From a virus, in IMG/VR virus record IMGVR_UViG_3300044675_005799, positions 1-35,256 of that record: a stretch of DNA of 35,256 nt; one strand, given 5' to 3'. Positions 6,794-14,488 of the stretch are shown piece after piece. Under the pieces are notes generated by a model that searched no databases, was not told the origin of the DNA, and saw nothing but the letters and a program-made list of their open reading frames with translations. Both the position numbers and the translations under genes were made by a program. The number at the start of each line of letters is the position of its first letter. The stretch's first letter is position 1.

Positions 6794-7552
6794 TCAGTAC
6801 CAATAAAAATATACACCCGGAAATCCTGGAGAACCATCTTGACCTACTACTGTGCCAGCTGGTTGGGTTTGAAATGCTGCTGAATTAGGTCCAGGTCCAC
6901 CAATTCGTACACGCAGCGTACTATATGGATCTGGTGATTTAGTTTCACCGCGGATAAATGTTTTAGATGCAAACCCACCGTTGCCACCTCTTGATCCGCT
7001 CCAAAATGATCCTATACCACCATTACCGCCAACACCTCCACCTCCAGACACGGCAGTAACTCCGGTTATTCCGCTTCCTCCAAACCCGTTTCCGTTGGAA
7101 CCAGAGGAGGCACCTGCTGTACCAGAACCACCATTACCGCCTGTCGCGCTTAAAATAATTCCGGTACCGTTTATTCCACCGTTCCAATTTAATTCTGTAC
7201 CGTAACTAGATGCGCCATTGCGCCTATTAGTTCCGTCGAACGCTACGTTACTACCATTTCCACCTCCTCCTCCACCACCTCGTATTTCTACGTATAAGCC
7301 TTTATAAAAGGGAACATTAAATATATATTCTTGTGTGTTTTGACCAAAAATTGTTGCAGCGCCAGTCCACGTATACGAAGCAGATCCTATTAAATTTTTA
7401 CCATACCCATCTAATAGACTAATTAGTCCACTTGGTTTACCGAAAAGAGCTCTAACTTCAAACTCGTTTAAGTTAGTATTTCTTGTTGATGCGTAACCGA
7501 GTTCTAAATTTACATCTGATATCGAAATTTGGCCAGATGATTGTAGTGTCAT
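6794..7552 (-). CDS. glycine-rich tail-fibre-like protein
   Basis: 252 residues. The N-terminus (MTLQSSGQISISDVNLELGY, then a GKPSGLISLLDGYGK segment) is of the kind seen at the start of phage tail-associated proteins. From about residue 90 the sequence is dominated by Gly/Ser/Asn runs (GGGGGGNGS, GNGGSGTAG, GGGGVGGNGGIG), as in receptor-binding adhesins built on polyglycine helices. It ends in FPGVYFYWY. Late promoter at 7583-7590 and a terminator after it. A virion adhesin is the best guess. Confidence 0.7.
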   Translation of the reverse strand: MTLQSSGQISISDVNLELGYASTRNTNLNEFEVRALFGKPSGLISLLDGYGKNLIGSASYTWTGAATIFGQNTQEYIFNVPFYKGLYVEIRGGGGGGGNGSNVAFDGTNRRNGASSYGTELNWNGGINGTGIILSATGGNGGSGTAGASSGSNGNGFGGSGITGVTAVSGGGGVGGNGGIGSFWSGSRGGNGGFASKTFIRGETKSPDPYSTLRVRIGGPGPNSAAFQTQPAGTVVGQDGSPGFPGVYFYWY

Positions 7553-7582
7553 ATCTCTTCTCTTTATAGAATTGGATATGAT

Positions 7583-7590
7583 TATTTATA
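7583..7590 (-). promoter_or_regulatory. T4-type late promoter for the tail gene
   Basis: TATAAATA on the minus strand 31 bp before the ATG at 7552. Confidence 0.65.
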
Positions 7591-7595
7591 TACAA

Positions 7596-8153
7596 TTAGA
7601 TGTACAATCTTACTAGTGTTTGGCCAACTCGTTCTTTTCGAAAAAATTGTGTCGCCCAATTATACCAATCTTCACGACCATAGTAGTCGTGGATAAAAAT
7701 TGCTGGATCATTTTTTTCTGCAAATAGCATTACAAGCAAAGATATTGTAGCTCTACCAATGCCATCAATAAAGAAAATATCTGCTTTTGGTATTCGTTCA
7801 TCGGGAAAGAAGTAATCATCAAGACCGATTGGATGTTCTTCTGATGCGGAAGCATAACCATGCTTCAGTCCATATAATTCTGGGCGATGATAGTATGTAA
7901 ACCGATCTTTGACGTCATCACGAATAGAGATGTAGTCGTTAACTTTATCGTACCACTCTTTTGTATGCTCGATAGATATAAGCCGCTGGTTATCTTTCAT
8001 CGACTCAAGCCACTTCACAGTAGATCCTCCCGATCCCCACTCTACCATGAGACCATCAGCATTTAACTGTTCTATAGTTTTGACCATATAGTCGACTTCA
8101 TCCTGTTGCATTTGGATCTCAGTCATTGGGCCATAATCAACATTCAATGTCAT
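7596..8153 (-). CDS. methyltransferase-like protein
   Basis: 185 residues with a Rossmann-type class I methyltransferase outline: VEWGSGGSTVKWL (about 37-49) looks like the SAM-binding loop, LISIEHTKEWYDKV (58-71) like the acidic strand 2, and ADIFFIDG (124-131) and PAIFIHDYYGR (150-160) like strands 4 and 5. No specific subfamily is evident. Neighbours are tail-related, so a sugar, lipid or small-molecule substrate is possible. It ends 43 bp before the tail gene. Confidence 0.6.
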   Translation of the reverse strand: MTLNVDYGPMTEIQMQQDEVDYMVKTIEQLNADGLMVEWGSGGSTVKWLESMKDNQRLISIEHTKEWYDKVNDYISIRDDVKDRFTYYHRPELYGLKHGYASASEEHPIGLDDYFFPDERIPKADIFFIDGIGRATISLLVMLFAEKNDPAIFIHDYYGREDWYNWATQFFRKERVGQTLVRLYI

Positions 8154-8170
8154 TTCACTTCCTTATTATA

Positions 8171-8260
8171 TGGCGGAAAGCTGAGAGCACGATTCCCATC
8201 CTTTTTAGGAGGACCAACTGTTTAGCAAACAGCGCTACTAACCTTAGTAGTTAACTTTCC
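8171..8260 (-). tRNA. tRNA-Ser(GCT)
   Basis: Acceptor GGAAAGT/GCTTTCC, loop TTGCTAA in GCTGT/ACAGT, class II arm, G73 and encoded CCA. The T-loop (ATCGTGC) departs from TTCGANT. Confidence 0.8.
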
Positions 8261-8309
8261 AAATTGTTTAGGTTTATAACCATACGTCGATCTTACAATA
8301 ACATAATCT

Positions 8310-8337
8310 AATATATCACACATTGCATGAATGTCAA
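8310..8337 (-). promoter_or_regulatory. sigma-70 promoter of tRNA-Ser(GCT)
   Basis: TTGACA (8332-8337), 16 bp, TATATT (8310-8315), 50 bp before the tRNA 5' end. Confidence 0.7.
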
Positions 8338-8396
8338 TATTTTTTAGAAAAAAATGTAAAAAATCTGTTAATTTAATGTTTTAGATATATCAATGT

Positions 8397-8404
8397 ATAT
8401 AAAT
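8397..8404 (+). promoter_or_regulatory. T4-type late promoter for the rightward block
   Basis: Exact TATAAATA; the first rightward gene starts at 8685, leaving a long structured leader. Confidence 0.5.
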
Positions 8405-8526
8405 ATGTTTGTGGTTCACGATACGGCAATATCCAACCACTCTACGCTGGAAAGAATGGAGAAGCGCAGCTATGGTAATAGCTAATTATGCTAATGTTAC
8501 ATATTAAATATAACACTATTTAGCAA

Positions 8527-8534
8527 TATTTATA
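8527..8534 (-). promoter_or_regulatory. possible late promoter, leftward
   Basis: TATAAATA on the minus strand upstream of tRNA-Ser and the methyltransferase-like gene; far from both, so uncertain. Confidence 0.35.
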
Positions 8535-8684
8535 CAACAACTCCCCAAACATTCTAGTAATTTGTAAATAAACACTGGTGTGATTATATCATTTACCATA
8601 ACGGTGTGTTAACACTAGTGATATAAAGTGAAATTAATTTCTGGCATCTTCATGATATCATGAGGAATGGAGGATGACGTGCAT

Positions 8685-9020
8685 ATGCTAGATCATAAAC
8701 TAATAGAATTAAATCATGCGCTGCTAGAATTAGCAGACAATCAAGACCATCAAACACTTAATAATATAAAGACAAATTATAAAGAGCGCTTTATCAAATT
8801 AGAAATATTGAGATTAACACGTGAAATAGTGCTTGATGAATTCGCCGAAGCAAAACTGATGGTACATACAAAATGGTTGTCAGACTCTGAAAAACTTTGG
8901 AATAATCATAGGCAAATACTCCCATATCCGACAAATCCACTTTATCCAAATGAAGATGTAATTATAGAGCGCAGTAAAACTATACTTAACTTTATCGATG
9001 GAGATAAAAACAATGAATAG
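8685..9020 (+). CDS. hypothetical protein (111 aa)
   Basis: Starts MLDHKLIELNHALLELAD with GGAGG 10 nt upstream; the frame is open to 8667. Predicted mostly helical, with a leucine-rich start that could be a coiled coil. First gene of a rightward run 8685-10964. Unknown function. Confidence 0.65.
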   Translation: MLDHKLIELNHALLELADNQDHQTLNNIKTNYKERFIKLEILRLTREIVLDEFAEAKLMVHTKWLSDSEKLWNNHRQILPYPTNPLYPNEDVIIERSKTILNFIDGDKNNE

Positions 9021-9207
9021 CGAATTTAATATAGCTTTTAGTATTACGATATCTGATGATTATAAAAACTCTATTATTGGGTTTGCTGACGAAATGGCGG
9101 CCGCTGCTTCGGAAAGAACCGCACATTCATATGATAATCTAATTAGAGCAAGAAAGATGTTAGAATCTAAACTAGATGTTGCACTTATAGCAACATACGA
9201 CACTTAA
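9013..9207 (+). CDS. hypothetical protein (64 aa)
   Basis: MNSEFNIAFSITISDDYKNS..., with GGAGATAAAAACA before the ATG. It overlaps the previous stop by 8 bp, implying coupled translation. Amphipathic helices; unknown function. Confidence 0.65.
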   Translation: MNSEFNIAFSITISDDYKNSIIGFADEMAAAASERTAHSYDNLIRARKMLESKLDVALIATYDT

Positions 9208-9229
9208 CAATAAACAAGGGGCGAAGGCA

Positions 9230-9493
9230 ATGTATAAAAAGGTCACAAAAATTAAAAGAGTTACAAAGAAATTTTCTTCACCATTTGAAGAAAATGATAA
9301 TAAAGATGATCTTGATTCAAAGGCTTATGATAATAATATAACAATGGATATTCCATTTTTTATAAAGCTCATAGAACATGTTCATACTAAAATTACTACA
9401 CCAATTGAGCTTCAGACTTTAGCTGAAAATGTAGTTAATTTATCAAAAACTGTTTCATACTTATCAAGCGAAGAATTTGAAAAGCTATTATAA
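9230..9493 (+). CDS. hypothetical protein (87 aa)
   Basis: MYKKVTKIKRVTKKFSSPF: basic first 16 residues, acidic middle (EENDNKDDLDSK), helical end. Preceded by AAGGGGCGAAGGC. Unknown function. Confidence 0.65.
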   Translation: MYKKVTKIKRVTKKFSSPFEENDNKDDLDSKAYDNNITMDIPFFIKLIEHVHTKITTPIELQTLAENVVNLSKTVSYLSSEEFEKLL

Positions 9494-9498
9494 AATAT

Positions 9499-9540
9499 CA
9501 CGCTCTAGAGCGTGCAAAAAGAATTTGGGTATACCCAAAT
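9499..9540. repeat. two perfect palindromes in tandem
   Basis: CACGCTCTAGAGCGTG (9499-9514) and ATTTGGGTATACCCAAAT (9523-9540), then a GCGGT...ACCGC hairpin near 9545-9562. They separate the 87-residue gene from the next one. Either RNA hairpins or operators for a dimeric regulator. Confidence 0.6.
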
Positions 9541-9712
9541 CGGTGGCGGTGACGGATTACCGCTGGTCTCAGCAATGAGCAATCAATAGGAGCGATGAAT
9601 GCTTATAGATGATACGTTATCGTCTCTTGTAAATCAAGAGACAAGTACTAATACTAGCATTCCAAGCTTATTTTCTTCTACAATAACAACAAAAACAAAT
9701 GAGGAAACTAAA

Positions 9713-10486
9713 ATGGCAGAAGTAATTAATCCAAGTGGTATGTTAATGTCCGGAGGTGGAGACGGACTTTTTGGCGGAGGCGGATCAGGAGGTCTTATTG
9801 GAGGACTTATTCTAGGATCAATTCTCCGCAACAACGGAGGTGGTCTTTTAGGTAATGATGGTAACGCCACGATTGGCGGAGCACGAATTCCATCTGAACA
9901 ATCAACTGCAAACATGTCTTTAATGCAAGCGATAGGCGCGGTTGATAAGGCAGTTGCAGTGGGTACTGCAGCAATGGAAGCAAGCCAAGCAGCGCAATCT
10001 GCAGGCATTGTTGCACAGTTGAACAATGTGGCATCTTCTTTAGCTACTCGCATTGATGGTACAAAAGACACTGTGAATGCAATGGCAATGGTTATTGCGC
10101 AACAACTTAATGGTCTTGAAAAAACAACGATGGAAAATCGTTATCTTATTTCTCAAGATATTAATAATGATGGCGATAAGACTCGTGCTTTGATAACATC
10201 TCAGTATGAAGCTACACTCAATCGTCAGCTTTCTGATGCAAATGCAGCAATTATTGAGTTACGCAATGATAACCGTTACGCAGAACGAAGCCGCGGTATT
10301 GAGGTTACCACAACCAACAATATTAACCAGATGCAACAACAGCAACAACAACAGCAACAATTTGGACAACTGGCTAACCTTATCTACGGTCTAAGTCAGT
10401 CAATCCGTTCAAATAATGAAGCTATTAATGTGGGTTCTGGTACGCTAACAGCAAATCCAAGCAATACGAATACAAATATTCGTTAA
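9713..10486 (+). CDS. Gly/Gln-rich probable virion protein
   Basis: I start at MAEVINPSGMLMSGG because GAGGAAACTAAA lies just before it; the frame is open back to 9599. Residues 12-60 are glycine-rich and hydrophobic (GLFGGGGSGGLIGGLILGSI), which could span a membrane or pack as a hairpin. The middle is a long alanine-rich helical segment and a run of nine glutamines follows (coding CAR repeats near 10335-10362). Rightward late block, ends at a terminator. Family not recognised. Confidence 0.7.
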   Translation: MAEVINPSGMLMSGGGDGLFGGGGSGGLIGGLILGSILRNNGGGLLGNDGNATIGGARIPSEQSTANMSLMQAIGAVDKAVAVGTAAMEASQAAQSAGIVAQLNNVASSLATRIDGTKDTVNAMAMVIAQQLNGLEKTTMENRYLISQDINNDGDKTRALITSQYEATLNRQLSDANAAIIELRNDNRYAERSRGIEVTTTNNINQMQQQQQQQQQFGQLANLIYGLSQSIRSNNEAINVGSGTLTANPSNTNTNIR

Positions 10487-10494
10487 TAACAAAT

Positions 10495-10520
10495 AATGGC
10501 GCTAGTATACTAGCGCCATT
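10495..10520. terminator. palindromic terminator
   Basis: 26-nt perfect palindrome AATGGCGCTAGTA/TACTAGCGCCATT followed by T residues, directly after the Gly/Gln-rich gene. Confidence 0.75.
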
Positions 10521-10532
10521 TTAGGAGAAGTT

Positions 10533-10964
10533 ATGTATCAAATGATATCACCGTTATTAATGATGTATAACCCTATTGGTTATCCATATGTCGATGATCG
10601 CGATTTATTCATTAATAGCGTAATTAATATACCGGGACCCCCTGGACCAATGGGGCCGTGTGGATCTACTGGTACGTTTGGATTGGTTCCCGTAACAATA
10701 GTAAAGTCAACACCATATAATGTTGATCTATCTAACTATTTTATTGGTGTGAATGTAGATTCAACTAGTAGTATAGTATTACCAAGCAGCCCAGTTGGAA
10801 CTATTTTTGTCATTAAAGATATACGCGGCAATACATCAAAAAACAAAATAACTATTACAGCAAAAGATGAAGCGCGCATAGATGGCAAACCAAATATAGT
10901 CATCAGCACTGCATTCGGTTCACTTACATTAATATTTAACGGTTTATCTTGGAATAGTATTTAA
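10533..10964 (+). CDS. hypothetical protein with short collagen-like stretch
   Basis: 143 residues with AGGAGAAG before the ATG. Residues 33-44 (PGPPGPMGPCGS) are a short G-x-P collagen-like segment, as in phage fibres. The C-terminal part (VDLSNYFIGVNVDSTSSIVL, then KNKITITAKD) has the beta-rich look of a virion decoration or fibre domain. Confidence 0.7.
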   Translation: MYQMISPLLMMYNPIGYPYVDDRDLFINSVINIPGPPGPMGPCGSTGTFGLVPVTIVKSTPYNVDLSNYFIGVNVDSTSSIVLPSSPVGTIFVIKDIRGNTSKNKITITAKDEARIDGKPNIVISTAFGSLTLIFNGLSWNSI

Positions 10965-10975
10965 GGATTAACTGG

Positions 10976-11140
10976 TTATTGATTCGGATTTACGAATGAA
11001 AACTGGTCCCATCCCTTGAATGATATACGCCTAATATCATTTAGGTTATCAATTCTTTCTATTACAAAAAGGTTGCTTTGAATAGATTTGATTCGCCATT
11101 GATGCTGGCCGCACGTTTTAATTTTGACTATATCGATCAA
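10976..11140 (-). CDS. small hypothetical protein (54 aa)
   Basis: Open frame from a TTG start: IDIVKIKTCGQHQWRIKSIQ... to the TAA at 10976. It overlaps the 3' end of the next upstream gene by 23 bp. No strong ribosome site, so coupling or a different start is possible. Confidence 0.45.
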   Translation of the reverse strand: MIDIVKIKTCGQHQWRIKSIQSNLFVIERIDNLNDIRRISFKGWDQFSFVNPNQ

Positions 11141-11324
11141 TTTGATTAAATCTCATTTCTTGCAGAGTATCTTTATTCCAATGTTTTCTGGGATTACCAC
11201 ACATATAACAAGAACACATATGAAGATGATTGGCGCTCTTTGCCTTATCATCGTGAGGATAGATTAATCTGGCTAATTGCTTCTTCTTATCTAACTGGTT
11301 TCTACGAAATGTTTTACTCCGCAT
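11118..11324 (-). CDS. small Cys-containing phage protein (68 aa)
   Basis: MRSKTFRRNQLDKKKQLARL, a basic start, then HMCSCYMCGNPRKHW, a C-x-C-x-x-C cluster of the kind seen in small phage proteins with a short metal knuckle. AGGAG 7 nt before the ATG. Function unknown. Confidence 0.7.
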   Translation of the reverse strand: MRSKTFRRNQLDKKKQLARLIYPHDDKAKSANHLHMCSCYMCGNPRKHWNKDTLQEMRFNQIDRYSQN

Positions 11325-11361
11325 TTGAAACTCCTAATGGTTAAACACTATTCTGTATTAT

Positions 11362-11814
11362 TTACCGTAGTTTGTCGGCTGATACTCTGTGATAAGTTAT
11401 ATCACCATCATCTTCAGAATAGCCACCTAAGTGCTTAGTCATTCTTGAGTATAGTTTTACTCTTGACGGTTCATGCTTACTAGAAGAAAATTCATAGTTG
11501 TCTATATGCGGATGAGCTTTAGAATGATGTTTTATAATTGCCTTAACTGTAGAAAACACCTTTACAGCCTTTGAACCCAATTTACCGGTTGCATCATGCT
11601 TATCATCGCTGGTATCTTTACCAGAATCATGAAATGCAAAAGCTGCGCTATCATGTGTGTGATGAATGTCGACGTTTTTTTCTGATCCAGCAGAATCTTT
11701 AAAGGTGTATCGATGAGATTCATCAGCCCATTTAGGTTTCTTTATCGAGTCATCTTTGTGAAACTCGTGTGCTGTATCAAAGCTTTCTAAGAAAAAATCT
11801 TTAAATCCGTACAT
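11362..11814 (-). CDS. possible internal head protein (150 aa)
   Basis: Starts MYGFKDFFLES with GGAG eight bases upstream. The first nine residues fit a T4-type capsid-targeting sequence cut after Glu (FFLE/S). The rest is charged and His/Lys/Asp-rich (DIHHTHDSAAFAFHDSGKD), with no clear domain. The late promoter at 11838-11845 sits just upstream. Best guess: small protein packaged in the head and injected. Confidence 0.6.
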   Translation of the reverse strand: MYGFKDFFLESFDTAHEFHKDDSIKKPKWADESHRYTFKDSAGSEKNVDIHHTHDSAAFAFHDSGKDTSDDKHDATGKLGSKAVKVFSTVKAIIKHHSKAHPHIDNYEFSSSKHEPSRVKLYSRMTKHLGGYSEDDGDITYHRVSADKLR

Positions 11815-11837
11815 ATTCAATCTCCATATATTTAGTA

Positions 11838-11845
11838 TATTTATA
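11838..11845 (-). promoter_or_regulatory. T4-type late promoter
   Basis: TATAAATA on the minus strand 24 bp before the ATG at 11814. Confidence 0.65.
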
Positions 11846-11859
11846 TAGAGCAGAGTGTT

Positions 11860-11934
11860 TGGTGTCCAAGGTAGGAATCGAACCTACGACCTTCTCTGTG
11901 TAAAAGAGTTGCACTACCATTATGCTACTCGGAC
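11860..11934 (-). tRNA. tRNA-Val(TAC)
   Basis: Acceptor GTCCGAG/CTTGGAC, loop TTTACAC, T-arm GTAGG TTCGATT CCTAC, encoded CCA. Confidence 0.9.
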
Positions 11935-11941
11935 GTTATTT

Positions 11942-12018
11942 TGGTGCCCTTGGTCGGACTCGAACCGACACTATCTGCATTTTGAGTGCAGCGACTCTAC
12001 CAATTGGCCTACAAGGAC
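11942..12018 (-). tRNA. tRNA with CAA anticodon (Leu), class I body
   Basis: Acceptor GTCCTTG/CAAGGGC, perfect CTGCA CTCAAAA TGCAG anticodon arm, only five bases (ATAGT) of variable loop, T-arm GTCGG TTCGAGT CCGAC, encoded CCA. The anticodon says Leu, but bacterial tRNA-Leu normally has a long variable arm. Confidence 0.85.
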
Positions 12019-12020
12019 GA

Positions 12021-12371
12021 TTAACCCAGTAATTGTTCTTCTATGCGTACACAACCAGTTTCAAATTCATTCACGATAATAGTTTCAGGAATAGCAATAA
12101 ATCCTATTGGAGGATTTACGATAACAGTATCTGGGATTTCGGCAGGTGTCGTGTGTTCAAGTGTAACCATAATTTCTACGTCTTTGAAAACCAGTTTTTT
12201 GGTATGTATATAATAACCAGAACTTATCCTATTTTCAAAACAGACATCGGCAAAATGATCATCTGCTTCTACAACAAAAATTCTGCTTCGTGAAAGACCC
12301 TGATCCCAACCGATTTCAGTTTGGGCCATGGCCTGACTAGCAAAGAGTAAAAGAAACAGTAATGATTTCAT
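12021..12371 (-). CDS. secreted/periplasmic small protein
   Basis: 116 residues with a clear signal peptide: MKSLLFLLLFASQAMA then QTE. The mature part (about 100 residues) is beta-rich and has two cysteines (FADVCFEN, ETGCVRIEE) that could form a disulphide. No known family recognised. An exported early phage protein might modify the envelope or block other phages. Stop codon is 3 bp from tRNA-Leu(CAA). Confidence 0.7.
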   Translation of the reverse strand: MKSLLFLLLFASQAMAQTEIGWDQGLSRSRIFVVEADDHFADVCFENRISSGYYIHTKKLVFKDVEIMVTLEHTTPAEIPDTVIVNPPIGFIAIPETIIVNEFETGCVRIEEQLLG

Positions 12372-12393
12372 ATTCTGACCTTTATGCTTAGTG

Positions 12394-12467
12394 TGGCGAT
12401 CCTGAAGGGACTCAAACCCTCCTTCTCCCGTAGACAGCGGGAGGCCTTCTCTGACGGCAACAGGACC
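12394..12467 (-). tRNA. tRNA-Asp(GTC)
   Basis: Acceptor GGTCCTG/CAGGATC, anticodon arm TCCCG CTGTCTA CGGGA, G73, encoded CCA. Confidence 0.9.
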
Positions 12468-12488
12468 TTATTCTTTAATAGTAAAATT

Positions 12489-12562
12489 TGGAGCGGATAG
12501 TGGGGAACGATCCCACTTCTATTCGTTGGCAACGAATCATAATACCTTTATACGATACCCGC
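12489..12562 (-). tRNA. tRNA-Gly(GCC)
   Basis: Acceptor GCGGGTA/TATCCGC, anticodon arm ATTCG TTGCCAA CGAAT, T-arm GTGGG ATCGTTC CCCAC, encoded CCA. Confidence 0.85.
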
Positions 12563-12689
12563 ATTTATTTGTCTGAATAAAAAGTCATACTATTTATTAA
12601 TGGAGGAATAGACTTCCTAACAAAGGAAACACTATCAGGTTCATGACACCTTCATTGGGAGGATTATCTACAGATAATCCTTACTTCCT

Positions 12690-12768
12690 GCGTTCTCGCT
12701 ATGGAATCGAACCATACTTTGCCCTCGGTTTGGGAGAACTGTGCCGTCCACTGCACTATACAATACTA
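12690..12768 (-). ncRNA. tRNA-like remnant with CTCCCAA loop
   Basis: Good T-arm TATGG TTCGATT CCATA and D-like arm GTGC...GCAC with GG, but the loop CTCCCAA lacks a proper stem and the 5' end does not match the 3' end. GTTCTC...GAGAAC can instead close a compact two-arm fold. Decayed tRNA-Gly(CCC) or a minimal tRNA mimic. Confidence 0.4.
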
Positions 12769-12960
12769 ACCGTTTCCTTTGTTAGTAAGTCTCTTGCGCT
12801 TAGTTTCAGACTTTTTCTTTTTCCAAGCTATACCAGTCTTTTCTTCAAGTTCATTCAACGCCCTTGTTACTTCGGCATAGGCGATATCATCAATCTGATC
12901 GAGCAAACACATCGTCTCGAACAGATCATCATCGTTCACGTAATCGAATTTCGTACTCAT
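12766..12960 (-). CDS. small hypothetical protein (64 aa)
   Basis: MSTKFDYVNDDDLFETMCLL: acidic helical first half, then a very basic end (WKKKKSETKRKRL). AGAGGAATAACAAG precedes the ATG. Its 3' end runs up to the tRNA-like element. Function unknown; the basic tail could bind nucleic acid. Confidence 0.65.
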   Translation of the reverse strand: MSTKFDYVNDDDLFETMCLLDQIDDIAYAEVTRALNELEEKTGIAWKKKKSETKRKRLTNKGNG

Positions 12961-12986
12961 CTTGTTATTCCTCTGTTTACTTGATG

Positions 12987-13023
12987 AATATAAAATACCT
13001 TGAAGAGAATGTCAATATTTATA
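12987..13023 (-). promoter_or_regulatory. sigma-70 promoter with overlapping late motif
   Basis: TTGACA (13010-13015), 17 bp, TATATT (12987-12992), and a TATAAATA on the same strand at 13016-13023. The downstream 64-residue gene could be read both early and late. Confidence 0.65.
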
Positions 13024-13029
13024 TTGTAA

Positions 13030-13698
13030 TTACCACAGTTGGTCCATCTTGCCTTTAAGATAATCAACAGCAGTCATCCTCTTATTCGTGCGATGATCTA
13101 CTGCGATGTTGTCTTGAAAGCGTATAGTGCGACTCTTATCACCGCGCTGTCCACTTCCCATCAAACCTCTGCGTTGTACAGAGGCAGCGCTATTTGCACT
13201 AGATTGACCTTCAGATGATAATCTGATTTGAATAGCGGCTACTGCATCTTCATAGTTTGCAGTCCTGCTACGCCCTTGCCGCGTCTCAGTGATACCGCTT
13301 AGTGTATGCGTTACTCTACAACTACTCTGTACTTTGTTACGCTTCTGCCCGCCTTTTCCAGTACCGCTAAACCAGGAAACGCTAAGATCTCTTTCGTCTA
13401 GTGTGGTATCGACTGTGATTTCTGGAACTACGGCAACAACTACAGTGCTTGTGTGAACCCTACCGCGAGTCTCTGTGGGTGGAACACGTTGAATCCTATG
13501 GCCACCATTTTCTGCCTCAAGGTATTCTACATCTTGGCCAATCACTTCAAACGTGATACCTGTAGGTGTATTAGTCAGTCAACGAAACTGCCAGCCGCGA
13601 CGAGCAAAAAGACTCGTATACGATGCTGCTAGATCAGCAGCAAACAACTTGCTGTCTTCTCCACCCTCTGCGGGCGCAATATGCATTAAGCGTTTCAT
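13030..13698 (-). CDS. short RF1-like peptide chain release factor with in-frame UGA
   Basis: The frame from the ATG at 13698 (AGAGGA nearby) encodes 39 residues ending GWQFR, meets TGA at 13579-13581, then continues in the same frame to a TAA. Both halves align with one protein. The first part (IAPAEGGEDSKLFAADLAAS) matches RF1 domain 2 (AGTGGDEAALFAGDL), and the part after the stop (ENGGHRIQRVPPTETRGRVH) continues it. The stop-reading motif is PPT, the RF1-type PxT (UAA/UAG). The catalytic motif is GTGKGGQKRNK, near codon 116. RF domain 1 is absent (222 codons against about 360). The stop context is UGA-C, the leakiest for RF2. A split, dead or error-containing gene is the alternative. Confidence 0.75.
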
Positions 13699-13975
13699 TA
13701 TACCATTCCTCTTCTGTTAGTTAAACTCGCGGCTTACCGCGTGACTGAAAGGCTCTCGATCAAAGCGGGACTCGTCATCATATTGATCAACGCTGGGCTT
13801 CCCCACTGCCTTTCAATACTACTCTTCGTCTCTTTGTTTCAACTTTGATACCTAATCCATCCTCGCGTGCAGTTCGCCCAAGTTAGACGACACACACGCT
13901 TTGTCTTAGGCCCCTTCAGCCCCTCGGAAAACCGCGAGGTAATTGGTGCCGAGAGAGTCCCGGCACCCTATTTTG
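13699..13975 (-). other. leader region of the release factor gene
   Basis: No ORF. On the minus strand it holds a GGTGCCG...CGGCACC hairpin (about 13937-13963), a CCTCG...CGAGG hairpin, and a 65-nt fold closed by GAAAGGC/GCCTTTC (about 13758-13827), 60 bp ahead of the release factor start. Confidence 0.45.
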
Positions 13976-14194
13976 TCACATGAATTCTTCTGTCCGGTCG
14001 ATTTCAACGGACTCACCGGCTCCAAATGTTCTGAGCCAGTGCCCCAGAATGATTTCAGAACCAGATTCAACCTCAGTGACCGATTCAAGTGTTTCGTCGA
14101 ACGTTTGAAGTTTTGCTACAAGTTTAGCAATATACGCTTCAGTCGAAAGAAAAAGCCTGCCACTCGTAGTCGTAACAACGAGAATGTTCTTCAT
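13976..14194 (-). CDS. hypothetical protein (72 aa)
   Basis: MKNILVVTTTSGRLFLSTEA, then helical and acidic. Promoter at 14227-14254. No family recognised. Confidence 0.7.
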   Translation of the reverse strand: MKNILVVTTTSGRLFLSTEAYIAKLVAKLQTFDETLESVTEVESGSEIILGHWLRTFGAGESVEIDRTEEFM

Positions 14195-14226
14195 TGCATT
14201 TCCCTTTGGTTTGGTTTCGTGAATTT

Positions 14227-14254
14227 AGTATATACCGATTCTCGTCTATGTCAA
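14227..14254 (-). promoter_or_regulatory. sigma-70 promoter
   Basis: TTGACA (14249-14254), 16 bp, TATACT (14227-14232), 33 bp before the 72-residue gene and just after tRNA-Ala. Confidence 0.7.
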
Positions 14255-14263
14255 TCCGTATTA

Positions 14264-14338
14264 TGGTGGACCCACACGGTTACGATCCGTGTCCTTCGCA
14301 TTGCAAGTGCGAGATGCTCCCATTATCACTATGGGCCC
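14264..14338 (-). tRNA. tRNA-Ala(TGC)
   Basis: Acceptor GGGCCCA/TGGGTCC, anticodon arm TCGCA CTTGCAA TGCGA, encoded CCA. Confidence 0.9.
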
Positions 14339-14488
14339 GAAAAACCCCGATCACCATCTATAACAAAGACCTATCGGGTCTTGCCTAGTAGGTATACTCT
14401 AGTAGACAAGCTCTGAAACAAACTAGAGGCGACCTAGTTTAACTCCTCCTCTAGATTTGATAAATGCGGCATTTACTATTTACATCGT
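14339..14488 (-). other. structured spacer in the tRNA array
   Basis: Minus-strand fold CTAGAGG...CCTCTAG (about 14424-14456) containing GAGTTAAACTAGGTCGCC, which resembles part of the repeated tRNA-leader element. No ORF. Confidence 0.35.

Larger units (their letters stand above)
8261..8684. other. intergenic control region between divergent blocks
   Basis: No convincing ORF. It contains the leftward promoter (8310-8337), a rightward late promoter (8397-8404), a leftward TATAAATA (8527-8534) and two hairpins downstream of 8404: GTGGTT...AACCAC and AGCTATGGTAATAGCT. A short structured late RNA is possible. Confidence 0.45.

Noticed and set aside
9634-10071. 145-residue leftward ORF
   Set aside because: Antisense to the Gly/Gln-rich rightward gene; its Pro-rich composition is the mirror of Gly codons.
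11942-12018. tRNA-Gln(TTG) on the plus strand
   Set aside because: The plus strand loop reads TTG, but the T-arm TTCGAGT and the CCA end are only right on the minus strand.
13575-13590. prfB-style +1 frameshift in the release factor gene
   Set aside because: The sequence CGT-TGA-C looks similar, but +1 gives GAC-TGA, a stop after one codon, while the original frame continues the protein.
13758-13827. Hammerhead-ribozyme-like GATGACGAGTCCC
   Set aside because: The required CUGAUGA and GAAA core is not complete and no cleavage triplet is in place.
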